Below are positions 43,587 to 52,706 of a DNA stretch of 64,000 bases, in pieces (the first letter of the stretch is position 1; each line of letters begins with the position of its first letter). Source of the stretch: Glycomyces albidus (GTDB lineage: Bacteria; Actinomycetota; Actinomycetes; Mycobacteriales; Micromonosporaceae); contig NZ_WIAO01000007.1 in NCBI RefSeq assembly GCF_009451885.1, forward strand, positions 124,001-188,000, in the 5' to 3' direction. A program made the position numbers and the translations under genes. The notes under the pieces were generated by a model. It had not been told where the DNA came from. It did not search any database and worked only from the letters and a program-made list of their open reading frames with translations.

Positions 43587-45269
43587 ATGTCGGACGTGTT
43601 CAGGCGCCCGCAGATGAGAGCCACCCGCCGCGGGGTCCTCGGTTACTCGATTGCCGCTTCCAGCGCGCTCGCCCTCGCGGCGTGCAGCGACGACGGCAAC
43701 GGCGGCGAGGTCGACCTCGAGGCCCAGTCCAAGGGCGCCATGGAGGACTACACCGCCGACTCGCAGTTCACCGCGACCGAACCCTTCACCCTGTCGCTGC
43801 TGTGGACGGAATGGCCCGACCTGCCCATCACCGACACCTGGCAGTTCTTCACCGAGATCGAGAACCGCACCAAGGTCAAGCTCGAGATCACGACCATCCC
43901 CTTCAGCGACGCGACCGAGAAGCGCAGCCTGCTCATCAGCGCCGGCGACGCCCCCACCGTCATCCCGCTGGTCTACACCGGGGAGGAGAACTCGTTCGTC
44001 TCCTCCGGCGCGCTCCTGCCGATCAGCGACTACGTCGAGCACATGCCGCACTTCCAGAAGTACGTGGAGGAGTGGGACCTCGGCGGCATGATCGACAACC
44101 TCAAGCAGGCCGACGGCAAGTACTACATGCTGCCCGGCCTCCAGGAGGTCTCGGTCCCGGTCTTCACCCTCATCATCCGCAAGGACGTCTTCGAGACCGT
44201 CGGCGGCGGCATCCCCCAGACCTGGGACGAGATGCGCGAAGCCCTCGTCAAGATCAAGGCCGAGTACCCCGACTCCATGCCCCTCGCCGACGGCTTCGAA
44301 GCGTGGTCGCTGCTCAACTACGCCTCCCACGCCTGGGGCGCGCGCGCCGGCTGGGGCTTCGGCGACGGCATGGTCGACGACGGCTCGGGCAAGCTCGAGT
44401 ACACCGCCGTCACCGAGGGCTACAAGCAGATGGTCGAGTACTTCCGCGGCCTCGTCGCCGACGGCCTGCTCGACACCGAGTCGCTCACCGCGGCCAACGA
44501 CGGCAGCGGCGGCGGCAGCGTCGCCGAGAAGTTCGCCAACGAGCTCGTGTTCGCCGCATCGGGATCGAGCGGCACCGCCATCGAGTTCGCCCAGGCGCTC
44601 AACGCCACGGTCGGCGAAGGCAACTACGAGGTCCTCCAGATCGCCCCGCCCGGCGGCCCCGCCGGCATGGTGTGCGAACCGCGCAACTTCTGGAACGGCT
44701 TCATGCTGAACGCCGAGGTCGCCGAGTCCGAGCACTTCCTCGCCACCCTCCAGTTCCTCGACTGGATCTACTACAACCCCGAAGCCCGCGAACTGCTCCG
44801 CTGGGGCATCCTCGACCAGACCTACACCAAGGACGCCTCCGGCAAGATCACCCTCAAGCCCGAGTACTCCCTCAACGCCTACAACATCAACCCCGGAGCC
44901 CCCACCGACATCCAAGAGGACCTCGGCTGGTCCAACTCCGTCTTCGCCGACTCGACCGAGTCGCGCGCGCTCAAGGAGTCGTACAACACGCCGACCTTCG
45001 TCGAGTACATCGACTCCGTGCTCTCCTCGCGCACCCCGCGCGACCCCTACCCGCCGGCCCCGCTCAACGAGATGGAGCTCGAGCAGGCGTCGCTCCTCGC
45101 CACCCCGCTCAAGGACACCGTCGACACGAACACGCTGCGGTTCATCATGGGCGAGCGCGACATCGCTGAATGGGACGACTACGTCGCCGAGCTCGAGGCC
45201 CAGGGCCTCCAGCAGTACGTCGACCTGATCAACACCGCCCGCACCCGCTTCGAGGAGGAGAACTCCTGA
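43587..45269 (+). CDS. Sugar ABC transporter substrate-binding lipoprotein (LplA/YtcQ-like)
   Basis: 560 residues with an AAGGAGGAG RBS. Twin arginines (ATRRGVLGYS) and a lipobox (LAAC) in the signal sequence, so a lipid-anchored external protein, possibly Tat-exported. The large family-1 SBP body shows PITDTWQFFTEIENRTKVKLE and a PGLQEVSVPVFTLIIRKDVFE segment typical of the LplA/YtcQ subgroup. These long binding proteins serve uronide, rhamnogalacturonan, xylan- or alginate-derived oligosaccharides. The sugar is not determinable here; the GH3 enzyme downstream suggests a beta-linked oligosaccharide. Confidence 0.9.
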   Translation: MSDVFRRPQMRATRRGVLGYSIAASSALALAACSDDGNGGEVDLEAQSKGAMEDYTADSQFTATEPFTLSLLWTEWPDLPITDTWQFFTEIENRTKVKLEITTIPFSDATEKRSLLISAGDAPTVIPLVYTGEENSFVSSGALLPISDYVEHMPHFQKYVEEWDLGGMIDNLKQADGKYYMLPGLQEVSVPVFTLIIRKDVFETVGGGIPQTWDEMREALVKIKAEYPDSMPLADGFEAWSLLNYASHAWGARAGWGFGDGMVDDGSGKLEYTAVTEGYKQMVEYFRGLVADGLLDTESLTAANDGSGGGSVAEKFANELVFAASGSSGTAIEFAQALNATVGEGNYEVLQIAPPGGPAGMVCEPRNFWNGFMLNAEVAESEHFLATLQFLDWIYYNPEARELLRWGILDQTYTKDASGKITLKPEYSLNAYNINPGAPTDIQEDLGWSNSVFADSTESRALKESYNTPTFVEYIDSVLSSRTPRDPYPPAPLNEMELEQASLLATPLKDTVDTNTLRFIMGERDIAEWDDYVAELEAQGLQQYVDLINTARTRFEEENS

Positions 45270-45301
45270 TCCGCCTGTCGGGGCGGCCGCCCCGACGCGG
45301 A
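45270..45301 (+). repeat. Intercistronic stem-loop between binding protein and permease
   Basis: Contains a perfect 20-nt palindrome (45277-45296, GTCGGGGCGG and its complement), flanked by TCCGC/GCGGA that lengthen the stem with a 2-nt bulge. It sits right after the binding-protein stop. Such stems commonly protect the 5' cistron, giving more binding protein than permease. Confidence 0.6.
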
Positions 45302-45315
45302 CGGGAGGAGCACAC

Positions 45316-46338
45316 ATGCCCCCCACACCCAACGAGCTGACGCTCGAGACCCGCGACGCGACCGGGGTGGCCGCACCCGACGGCCCCGCGGCAGGCGCCT
45401 CCGCAGCGAAGCCGGCCCCTCGGCGACGCAAGCGCAGGCAGACCTGGCGCGAGGCCTTCCGGCGCGACTGGCAGCTCTACAGCCTCGCCCTGCTGCCCCT
45501 GATCTTCTTCGCGATCTTCAAGTACGGCCCCATGGTCGGCAACGTCATCGCGTTCCGCAGGTTCCGCCCCGGCGGGAGCATCTTCGGCGACGAATGGGTC
45601 GGCCTGCGCTACATCGAGATGTTCGTCAACGACCCCTCGTTCTGGCACGTATTCTCGAACACGGCGATCCTGGGCGGCCTGACCCTCGTGGTCTGCTTCC
45701 CGCTCCCGATCGTCCTCGCGCTGGCGCTGAACGAGGTGCGCAAGAAGCACTTCAAGAAGCTCGTGCAGTCGATCTCCTACCTGCCGCACTTCCTCTCCAT
45801 CGTCATCGTGGTCGGCATGCTCATGCAGCTCCTGTCGCTGCAGGGCACGGTCAACCAGATCATCGGGGCGTTCGGCGGCGAGGCGATCCCCTTCCTCCAG
45901 CGCCCGGAGTGGTTCCGCACCATCTACGTCGGGTCCGAGGTGTGGCAGACCGTCGGGTGGGGGACGATCCTCTACCTGGCGGCGCTCACCTCGGTCGACG
46001 ACTCCCTCTACGAGGCGGCGCGGATCGACGGGGCCGGCCGGTGGCGGCAGACGTGGCACGTGACGCTGCCGGGGATCCGCCCGACGATGATCACCCTGCT
46101 GATCCTCAACATCGGGATGTTCCTCAACGTCGGCTTCGAGAAAGTGCTGCTGCTCTACAACCCCTTGACGTACCAGACGGCCGACGTCATCTCGACGTAC
46201 CTGTACCGGGTCGGCCTGGTGTCGAACAACCTCAGTTATGCGGCGGCGATCGGCCTGTTCCAGGCCCTGATCGGCCTCGTGATGGTGCTTTCCGCGAACC
46301 TCATCTCGCGGCGGATCGTAGGGACGAGCCTGTGGTGA
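45316..46338 (+). CDS. Sugar ABC transporter permease (LplB/YtcP-partner type)
   Basis: 340 residues with GGGAGGAG RBS. About 55 basic and Ala-rich residues precede six helices (DWQLYSLALLPLIFFAIFKYGPM). The EAA loop is intact (YEAARIDGAGRWRQTWHVTLPGIRP). First of the two membrane subunits of this importer. No ATPase gene is in the operon, as is usual for this class, which borrows a shared MsmX-type ATPase. Confidence 0.92.
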   Translation: MPPTPNELTLETRDATGVAAPDGPAAGASAAKPAPRRRKRRQTWREAFRRDWQLYSLALLPLIFFAIFKYGPMVGNVIAFRRFRPGGSIFGDEWVGLRYIEMFVNDPSFWHVFSNTAILGGLTLVVCFPLPIVLALALNEVRKKHFKKLVQSISYLPHFLSIVIVVGMLMQLLSLQGTVNQIIGAFGGEAIPFLQRPEWFRTIYVGSEVWQTVGWGTILYLAALTSVDDSLYEAARIDGAGRWRQTWHVTLPGIRPTMITLLILNIGMFLNVGFEKVLLLYNPLTYQTADVISTYLYRVGLVSNNLSYAAAIGLFQALIGLVMVLSANLISRRIVGTSLW

Positions 46339-47264
46339 TCGAAATGAGTGCGACCAAGCCGACGAGGTCGGCGGGGCGCCCCGGAGGGCTGACGCAGACG
46401 ACCGGGACGCGCGTGTTCGCCGTCTTCAACACGATCTTCCTGGTCGTCCTGTGCGTGGTCACGCTGTACCCGTTCATCACGGTGCTCGCCCAGTCGTTCA
46501 GCTCGCCCGGCGCGATCAACGCCGGCCAGGTGAACTTCTGGCCGGTCGGCTTCAACGTCGACACCTACGACGCGATGCTGTCGAACGAGACGTTCTGGCG
46601 CAACTACGGCAACTCCGTCCTGTACACCGTGGTCGGCACCCTGATCGCGATGGTCCTCACCACGACCTACGCGTTCGTCCTGTCGAAGCCGCACCTCAAG
46701 GGCCGCAAGGCCCTCATCGGGATCGCGGTGTTCACGATGTTCTTCAACGGCGGCCTCGTGCCGAACTACGTGCTGATCTCCTCGCTCGGGATGAAGAACA
46801 CCATCTGGGCGATCGTGCTGCCCGGCGCGATCTCGGTGTTCAACCTCCTGGTGATGAAGTCGTTCTTCGAGAGCCTGCCGAAGGAGCTCGAGGAGGCCGC
46901 GCAGATCGACGGGCTCGGCTGGTACGGGATCTTCACCCGGATCACGCTGCCGCTGTCGAAGGCGGTGATCGCCACGATGGTGCTGTTCTACTCGGTCGCG
47001 TACTGGAACGACTGGTTCGCCGCGTTCCTCTACCTCGACAAGAGCGAGCTGTTCCCCGTGACGCTGTTCCTGCGGAACCTCATCGCGGGCGCCTCCACGA
47101 CCGCGTCCGAAGGCGCGGCCGCGGCGGGGACGACGACGGCGCTGGTCTCGGCGAACATCCAGGCGGTGACGATGATCCTCACCGTCATCCCGATCCTCTG
47201 CGTCTATCCGTTCGTGCAGCGCTACTTCGTCTCGGGCATCATGCTGGGATCGGTCAAGGGATGA
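46335..47264 (+). CDS. Sugar ABC transporter permease (LplC/YtcP type)
   Basis: 309 residues. GTG at 46335 overlaps the previous stop by four bases; an ATG at 46344 is a close alternative. Six helices and the EAA loop (EEAAQIDGLGWYGIFTRITLPLSK); NYVLISSLGMKNTIWAIVLPGAISVFNLLVMKSFF is typical. Second membrane subunit, partner of the upstream permease. Confidence 0.92.
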   Translation: MIEMSATKPTRSAGRPGGLTQTTGTRVFAVFNTIFLVVLCVVTLYPFITVLAQSFSSPGAINAGQVNFWPVGFNVDTYDAMLSNETFWRNYGNSVLYTVVGTLIAMVLTTTYAFVLSKPHLKGRKALIGIAVFTMFFNGGLVPNYVLISSLGMKNTIWAIVLPGAISVFNLLVMKSFFESLPKELEEAAQIDGLGWYGIFTRITLPLSKAVIATMVLFYSVAYWNDWFAAFLYLDKSELFPVTLFLRNLIAGASTTASEGAAAAGTTTALVSANIQAVTMILTVIPILCVYPFVQRYFVSGIMLGSVKG

Positions 47265-47320
47265 CGCGAACATCGCACACCGGCACGAATCCATATCCAC
47301 GCGAAGGGAACCGTCCCACC

Positions 47321-49681
47321 ATGACCACTGACGCCTCGACCGCCGAGGCGGCGGCCGCCGCAGACAGCGTCCCGCCGTGGCACGACCGCCGGCTCAGCCG
47401 GTCGGAGCGCGCGGCGGCGCTCGTGGCGGCGATGACGATCGAGGAGAAGTCGGGGCAGCTCGTCGGCCTGTGGGTCGGCGCGGACGCCTCCGGCGGCGAC
47501 GTCGCACCCCACCAGAGCGACCTGAGCAAGGACGCGCCCGACTTCGCCGACGTGATCGCCGACGGCCTGGGGCAGCTCACGCGGCCCTTCGGCACGAGGC
47601 CGGTCGACCCGGAGCTCGGCGCGATGTCCCTGGCCCGGGCGCAGCGGCAGATCACCGCCGCCAACCGCTTCGGCCTCCCGGCCCAGGTCCACGAGGAGTG
47701 CCTCGCGGGCCTGGCCGCGTGGGGCGCGACCGCGTACCCGGTGCCGACGTCGTGGGGTGCGAGCTTCGACCCCGACCTGGTGGAGGAGATGTCCGCGCGC
47801 ATCGGCCGCTCGATGCGCGCGGTCGGCGTGCACCAGGGGCTCGCGCCCGTCCTCGACGTGGTGCGCGACTACCGGTGGGGCCGCGTCGAGGAGTCGATCG
47901 GCGAGGACCCGTACCTCGTCGGCTCGATCGGCGCGGCCTATGTCCGCGGGCTCGAGAGCACCGGCGTCGTGGCCACGCTCAAGCACTTCGCCGGCTACTC
48001 GGGCTCGCGCGCCGGACGCAACCACGCCCCGGTCTCGGCCGGGCCGCGCGAGCTGGCCGAGATCTTCCTGCCGCCCTTCGAGACCGCGCTGCGGTACGGC
48101 AAGGCCCGCGCGGTCATGAACTCGTACGCGGAGGTCGACGGGATGCCGGCGGCCGGCGACCGGCGCCTGTTCACCGACCTGCTCCGCGACACGTGGGGCT
48201 TCGACGGGGTCGTCGTCGCCGACTACTTCGCCGTCACGTTCCTGCGCACGCTCCAGCGGGTGGCGGCGACCGACGGCGAGGCCGCGGCCCGCGCGCTCTG
48301 GGCGGGCATCGACGTCGAGCTGCCGTCCGTGGCGGCCTACGGGGCGCCGCTGGTCGAGGCGGTCCGCTCGGGCGACCTCGACGAGGCGCTCGTCGACCGG
48401 GCGCTCCAGCGCGTCCTCGAGCAGAAGATCGAGCTCGGCCTGGTCGAGGCCGACTACGACCCGACGCCCGCGAACGACGTGCCGTTCGACGACGCCGAAT
48501 CCCGCGCGATCGCCCTGCGCCTGGCCCGGGAGGCCGTCGTCCTCGTCGACAACGACGGGACGCTGCCGCTCGCGGCCGACGCCAAGGTCGCGGTCGTCGG
48601 CCCGCTCGCCGACAACCCGTTCGCGATGCTCGGCTGCTACTCGTTCCCGGCCCACGTCGGCGTGCACCACCCGGAGGCGGGCCTGGGGATCGACATCCCC
48701 ACGCTCCTCGCCGAACTGGGCGAGCGCCGCGACGTGACCGCGCACGCGGCCGGATGCGACGTGTCCGAGCCGGGCCGCGAGGGCTTCGCGGCCGCAGTGG
48801 CGGCCGCGCGCGGCGCCGACGCGGTCGTCGTCGCCCTGGGCGACCGCGCCGGGCTCTTCGGCCGCGGCACCTCCGGCGAGGGCTGCGACGCCGCCGACCT
48901 GCGGCTTCCGGGCGAGCAGCAGGAACTCCTCGAGGCGCTCCTGGAGACCGGGACCCCGGTCGTGCTCGTCCTGCTCACCGGGCGCCCGTACGCGCTCGGC
49001 GCCGTGGCCGGCCGGTGCGCGGCGATCGTGCAGACGTTCTTCCCCGGACAGCAAGGGGCGCAGGCCATCGCGGAGGTCCTCACGGGCGAGGTGAACCCGA
49101 GCGGGCACCTGCCCGTCGGCATCCCGCGTGACCCGGGCGGCCAGCCCGCGACGTACCTGGCGCCGCCGCTCGGCCGCGCCACCGAGGTGTCCAACCTGGA
49201 CCCCACGGCGCTGTACCCGTTCGGGCACGGGCTCTCCTACGACACGCTCACCTGGCACCCGGCCACCGTGGACGAGGAGGACTGGGCGAGCGACGGCACC
49301 ACCGCCGTCTCGGTCGTCCTCTCGAACGAGACCGCCGCCCGCGTCGACGACGTCGTGCAGGTCTACCTCCACGACCCGGTCGCGCAGGTGACGCGGCCCG
49401 TGCAGCGCCTCGTCGCGTTCCGGCGCGTCTCGCTCGCGGCGGGGGAGCGGGCCGAGGTCCGGTTCCGGCTCCACGCCGACCTGACCTCGTTCATCGGGAT
49501 CGACGGCGACCGGATCGTCGAGCCCGGAGCCGTCGAACTGCGCATCGCGCGCTCGAGCGCCGACGTGCACGCCGCGGTGCGCCGCCGGATCGTCGGGCCG
49601 CTGCGCCGCGTCGGGGCCGACCGGGCGCTCCTCGCCGAAGCGGAGGTGCGTACGCTCGGCGAAGCGAAAGGGGAGGCATGA
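47321..49681 (+). CDS. GH3 beta-glycosidase (beta-glucosidase/beta-xylosidase type)
   Basis: 786 residues, no signal peptide, so cytoplasmic. The ATG at 47321 follows GAAGGGAA. The GH3 N-domain has ATLKHFAGYSGSRAGRNHAPVS (the KHF-x-GYS motif) and the nucleophile Asp about residue 301 in DGVVVADYFAV. The C-domain (VVLVDNDGTLPL...GRGTSGEGCDAADLRLPGEQQELLEAL) and a fibronectin-III-like tail follow. The longer SGEGCD and VADYFAV forms resemble xylan- or glucan-oligosaccharide GH3 enzymes rather than NagZ. It should hydrolyse what the adjacent importer brings in. Confidence 0.88.
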   Translation: MTTDASTAEAAAAADSVPPWHDRRLSRSERAAALVAAMTIEEKSGQLVGLWVGADASGGDVAPHQSDLSKDAPDFADVIADGLGQLTRPFGTRPVDPELGAMSLARAQRQITAANRFGLPAQVHEECLAGLAAWGATAYPVPTSWGASFDPDLVEEMSARIGRSMRAVGVHQGLAPVLDVVRDYRWGRVEESIGEDPYLVGSIGAAYVRGLESTGVVATLKHFAGYSGSRAGRNHAPVSAGPRELAEIFLPPFETALRYGKARAVMNSYAEVDGMPAAGDRRLFTDLLRDTWGFDGVVVADYFAVTFLRTLQRVAATDGEAAARALWAGIDVELPSVAAYGAPLVEAVRSGDLDEALVDRALQRVLEQKIELGLVEADYDPTPANDVPFDDAESRAIALRLAREAVVLVDNDGTLPLAADAKVAVVGPLADNPFAMLGCYSFPAHVGVHHPEAGLGIDIPTLLAELGERRDVTAHAAGCDVSEPGREGFAAAVAAARGADAVVVALGDRAGLFGRGTSGEGCDAADLRLPGEQQELLEALLETGTPVVLVLLTGRPYALGAVAGRCAAIVQTFFPGQQGAQAIAEVLTGEVNPSGHLPVGIPRDPGGQPATYLAPPLGRATEVSNLDPTALYPFGHGLSYDTLTWHPATVDEEDWASDGTTAVSVVLSNETAARVDDVVQVYLHDPVAQVTRPVQRLVAFRRVSLAAGERAEVRFRLHADLTSFIGIDGDRIVEPGAVELRIARSSADVHAAVRRRIVGPLRRVGADRALLAEAEVRTLGEAKGEA

Positions 49682-50364
49682 GCACTGAACGCGTCGGCGA
49701 GATCGGCCCGGGGACGCTCTCGAGGATCACGGCGGCGGTCTACCGCTACCTCGTCCTCGGGGCGTTCCTGGCGGCCGCCGGCCTGCCGAGCCTGCTGCTG
49801 TGGACCCTGCTGTCCCCGCAGCCGTCGAACACGGTGCTGTTCGTCGCCTCGCTCCTGCCGGCCGCACCCGCGCTCTCGGCCGCGCTGTACGCGCAGCGCT
49901 CCTGGGCGAAGGAACCGGACCTGAGCCCGCTGCGGCCGCTGCTGCGCGGACTCCGGCTGAACCTGCGGGACACGCTCGCGTGGTGGATCCCCGTGCTCGC
50001 GTGCGCCACGGTCCTGGCGGTGAACGTCCTCTTCGCCGACCAGGTCGCCGGCGGCACGATCGTACGGCCGGTGTGCGCGGTGCTCCTGGTGGTGCTCGCC
50101 GTCTGGTCGGGCCACCTGCTCGTGGTCTCGTCCTTCTTCTCGTTCCGGTTCCGGGACGTGCTCCGCGTCGCGGTGGTCGAGTTCTTCCTCTCCTGGAAGT
50201 CCACCCTCGGCATCCTGTCGCTCCTGGTCGTCGCGACGGCCACCGTGCTCCTGAGCTCGGAGGCGCTCCTCCTGCTGCTCGGGTGGGCCTTCGCGGCCTC
50301 GCTGTGGCTGATCGTCCGGCCGGTCGCCGCCGACATCACCGCGCGGTTCACCGCTCAGGAGTGA
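49678..50364 (+). CDS. YesL-type (DUF624) membrane protein
   Basis: 228 residues with about six helices, beginning at an ATG that overlaps the GH3 stop (ATGA). YesL-like proteins occur almost only in operons with LplA/B/C-type sugar importers, as here; their role is not established. Convergent with and overlapping the alpha/beta hydrolase by 10 bp at the 3' ends. Confidence 0.8.
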   Translation: MSTERVGEIGPGTLSRITAAVYRYLVLGAFLAAAGLPSLLLWTLLSPQPSNTVLFVASLLPAAPALSAALYAQRSWAKEPDLSPLRPLLRGLRLNLRDTLAWWIPVLACATVLAVNVLFADQVAGGTIVRPVCAVLLVVLAVWSGHLLVVSSFFSFRFRDVLRVAVVEFFLSWKSTLGILSLLVVATATVLLSSEALLLLLGWAFAASLWLIVRPVAADITARFTAQE

Positions 50365-51065
50365 AGCGCGGCGCTGCAGGCGTCGGAGACGACGGCGGTC
50401 CAGACCTCGGGATGGGTCGCCCAGAAGTCGTGCGGCACGCCCGGGACCTCCGCGTACGAGCCGCGCGGCGCCAGCGCCGCGAGCTGGCGCAGCGGCCACG
50501 AGGGGCGGATGTCGCCTTCGGCGGCGATGACGGCGATCGGGACCGGGCAGTCCGCGACGCTCCGGTACAGGCCGGGCTCGTGGATCCACTCCACGAACGA
50601 CTCGCCCAGCGACCGGTGCACCTCGCGGTCCCACTCGATCGGGACCGGCGGCTCGGTGTCCTTCAGCGACTCGTACACCTGCGACCAGGTGCGGTCCTTG
50701 TGCAGGCCGTGGGCGGCGACCGCGACGACCGCGCGGACCCGTCCGGGATGGCCCAGGGCGTACCGGACCGCCAGGTCCGCGCCCCAGGAATGACCGAGCA
50801 CCACCCAGCGCTCCGCTCCGGCGGCGCGCCTGACCGACTCGAGGTCGGCGACGGCCGCTTCGATGTCGTGCGGGCCGCCGCCCGAGCGGCCGACGCCGCG
50901 CGGCTCGGGGTACCAGGCCCGCATCCCGCGAGGCGCGATCTCGTCCCGCTCGAGGTAGTGGACGCACCCCGGGCCACCGGAGAGGACCACCACGTCAGGG
51001 CCGCTCCCCGTGACCCCGACGTGCAGCGGGGTCCCGTCGTCGGCGTGAACGATCCTCGACTCCAT
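50355..51065 (-). CDS. Alpha/beta hydrolase, proline iminopeptidase-like
   Basis: 236 residues with GAAGGAAG before the ATG at 51065. Oxyanion-hole region VVVLSGGPGCVHYL, YPEPRGVGRSGGG, nucleophile Ser in GHSWGADLAVRYA, and a late His in GVPHDFW. Related to prolyl iminopeptidases and other short peptidase/esterase types. No signal peptide. It may cleave N-terminal residues from peptides or a small ester; the substrate is not clear. Confidence 0.82.
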   Translation of the reverse strand: MESRIVHADDGTPLHVGVTGSGPDVVVLSGGPGCVHYLERDEIAPRGMRAWYPEPRGVGRSGGGPHDIEAAVADLESVRRAAGAERWVVLGHSWGADLAVRYALGHPGRVRAVVAVAAHGLHKDRTWSQVYESLKDTEPPVPIEWDREVHRSLGESFVEWIHEPGLYRSVADCPVPIAVIAAEGDIRPSWPLRQLAALAPRGSYAEVPGVPHDFWATHPEVWTAVVSDACSAALHS

Positions 51066-51487
51066 CGGCTTCCTTCGTGAGTGCTACGGCCGGCACGGCC
51101 AGTCGGACTGGGGATCAGCGTGGCCGCCCGCGCCTCGTACGCGGCCGGCTCCCCGGCGCTCAACAGCTCCGCGCCCGACCGGCGCCGCGGCTCCGCGTGA
51201 GCCCCATCGGGTCGGGCCGTCGTCGCCGCTTCGGACGGGGAGGTCGAACCGGTGGCGGCCGTCCTCCACTTCGGAGCGGTACCGGTGCGGCGCCACCGCA
51301 GGAGTGTAGTCGTCTCCGGTGCCGCGGGTCTCGGCGTTTTTCCCGCACGCTCGCGGCCGCGAACCCGCGGCCGGCCGAGCGGCTTCCGTTCACTGCGGCG
51401 GGTCTGCCGCCGGTGCCTCGCGGGCGCGTCAGACTTATTGGGAGAGTTCCCGACCGGCCGCCGCGGCGGCCTGAATCAGGAGGATCG
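51066..51487. other. Intergenic region without a recognised gene
   Basis: 422 bp between the hydrolase and the methyltransferase. Translations in all frames are Arg/Pro/Gly-rich and low-complexity. A minus-strand TACACT near 51303-51308 could serve as a -10 for the hydrolase. Nothing else stands out. Confidence 0.5.
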
Positions 51488-52267
51488 ATGCGACCTGGAG
51501 ACCTGTGGAGCCTCGGCGACTACGCCGCAGCCGGAGACCGGTGGGCGGAGGCGAGCCTGCGACTGGCGGAGACGTACGTCCGGCCCGGACTGGCCGTGCT
51601 CGACATCGCCTGCGGCCCTGGCCCGTTCGCGATCGCGGCCGCGCTGGCGGGCGCCCGGGTGACCGCGCTCGACGCGGCCCCGGCGCTGCTCGACCTGGCC
51701 CGGGCCCGAGCGGCCGACGCGGGCGCCGAGATCGACTGGATCGAGGCCGACATGACCGCCGTCCCCCGCCCGGACGCGTCCTTCGACGTGGTGGCCTCGG
51801 CCTTCGGGTGCATGTTCGCGCCCGACCCCGAGGCGATGGCGGCCGAACTGGTCCGCCTGTGCCGCCACGGCGGGCGGGTCGCGGCCCTGGCGTGGACGCC
51901 CGAGTCGCCCTTCGGGGCCATGGCGGGGCTGGCCGGCAAGTACCTGCCGAACGGCGGCGACCCGGCGACGGTCGAGCGCTGGACGACCGCCGACAGCGTC
52001 CGCGACCTCTTCGGCGGCCTCCCCGTCCGCGTCCAGTTCGCCGAGCGCAGCGTCGACGTGGTCTGGAGCAGCCTCGATCAGGCGGTCGCCGAGATCACCG
52101 ACGGCAATCCGGCCTGGATCATGATCCGCACCGCGGTCGAGTCGACCGGCCGCTGGGGCGCGCTCGAAGCCGACCTGCGCGATCTTCTCGCCGACCACGG
52201 CAGGGAGGAGAACGGCCGCTTCACGCTCCCGGTCGCCTACCTGGAGACCGTCGCGCAGCGCCTCTGA
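51488..52267 (+). CDS. SAM-dependent class I methyltransferase
   Basis: 259 residues with AGGAGG before the ATG at 51488; a longer frame starting at 51077 adds low-complexity sequence. Motif I (VLDIACGPGPFAIAAA), the acidic residue after beta2 (VTALDAAPALLDLARARA), and the post-I motif (DASFDVVASAFGCMFAPDP) identify a UbiE/COQ5-like methyltransferase. The substrate is not evident; no neighbour suggests a pathway. Confidence 0.88.
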   Translation: MRPGDLWSLGDYAAAGDRWAEASLRLAETYVRPGLAVLDIACGPGPFAIAAALAGARVTALDAAPALLDLARARAADAGAEIDWIEADMTAVPRPDASFDVVASAFGCMFAPDPEAMAAELVRLCRHGGRVAALAWTPESPFGAMAGLAGKYLPNGGDPATVERWTTADSVRDLFGGLPVRVQFAERSVDVVWSSLDQAVAEITDGNPAWIMIRTAVESTGRWGALEADLRDLLADHGREENGRFTLPVAYLETVAQRL

Positions 52268-52381
52268 ACCGCCCCGCCCCGTCGGCTCACCGCGCCCTCA
52301 GCTCACGCAGTCCCCGCCTGACCGGTGCGCTATGACGGCAGGGCCGGGCGCGGATACCGAGCTTCGCCATGGCCGGTCCAT

Positions 52382-52417
52382 GCGGGTCTTCGCCGCCTCC
52401 GGTACGGGAAGACCCGC
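52382..52417. terminator. First hairpin of a double terminator
   Basis: 10-bp perfect stem GCGGGTCTTC/GAAGACCCGC with a 16-nt loop, 115 bp after the methyltransferase stop. Confidence 0.5.
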
Positions 52418-52438
52418 GATGACTGACCGGGGCTCCGC

Positions 52439-52484
52439 GCGAAAGCGGCTGCGCGCCGCTTCCAGTGGCGCGCAGCCGTTTCGC
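52439..52484. terminator. Second, stronger hairpin of a double terminator
   Basis: 18-bp stem (52439-52457 with 52467-52484, one bulged base) and a 9-nt loop. It can act on both strands, between the stops of the convergent genes. Confidence 0.6.
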
Positions 52485-52706
52485 CGCTCCCGTCAGACGC
52501 GAACGCGTCCTGGTGCGCGCAAGGAGCACACGGCCGCATACTGCTCGCGGGGGTGGAGCCACGACGTATCAATCGACCTGATCGCCGTGCGGAGACGCGT
52601 GAACTGGAGGCCCCGCCGGAGGGACGCGCCACCGGCCCGGGCCCCGAAGCATTCCGGCGGCCACAGGCCGGTGAAGCGGACGAAGCGTTCCGAGCGCCGC
52701 CACGAC

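Larger units (their letters stand above)
52268..52706. other. Intergenic region with two hairpins, no gene
   Basis: 439 bp separating the methyltransferase (plus) from the last gene of the heptose operon (minus). 52382-52484 holds two strong hairpins, listed separately. Frames through the rest are low-complexity. Confidence 0.55.
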
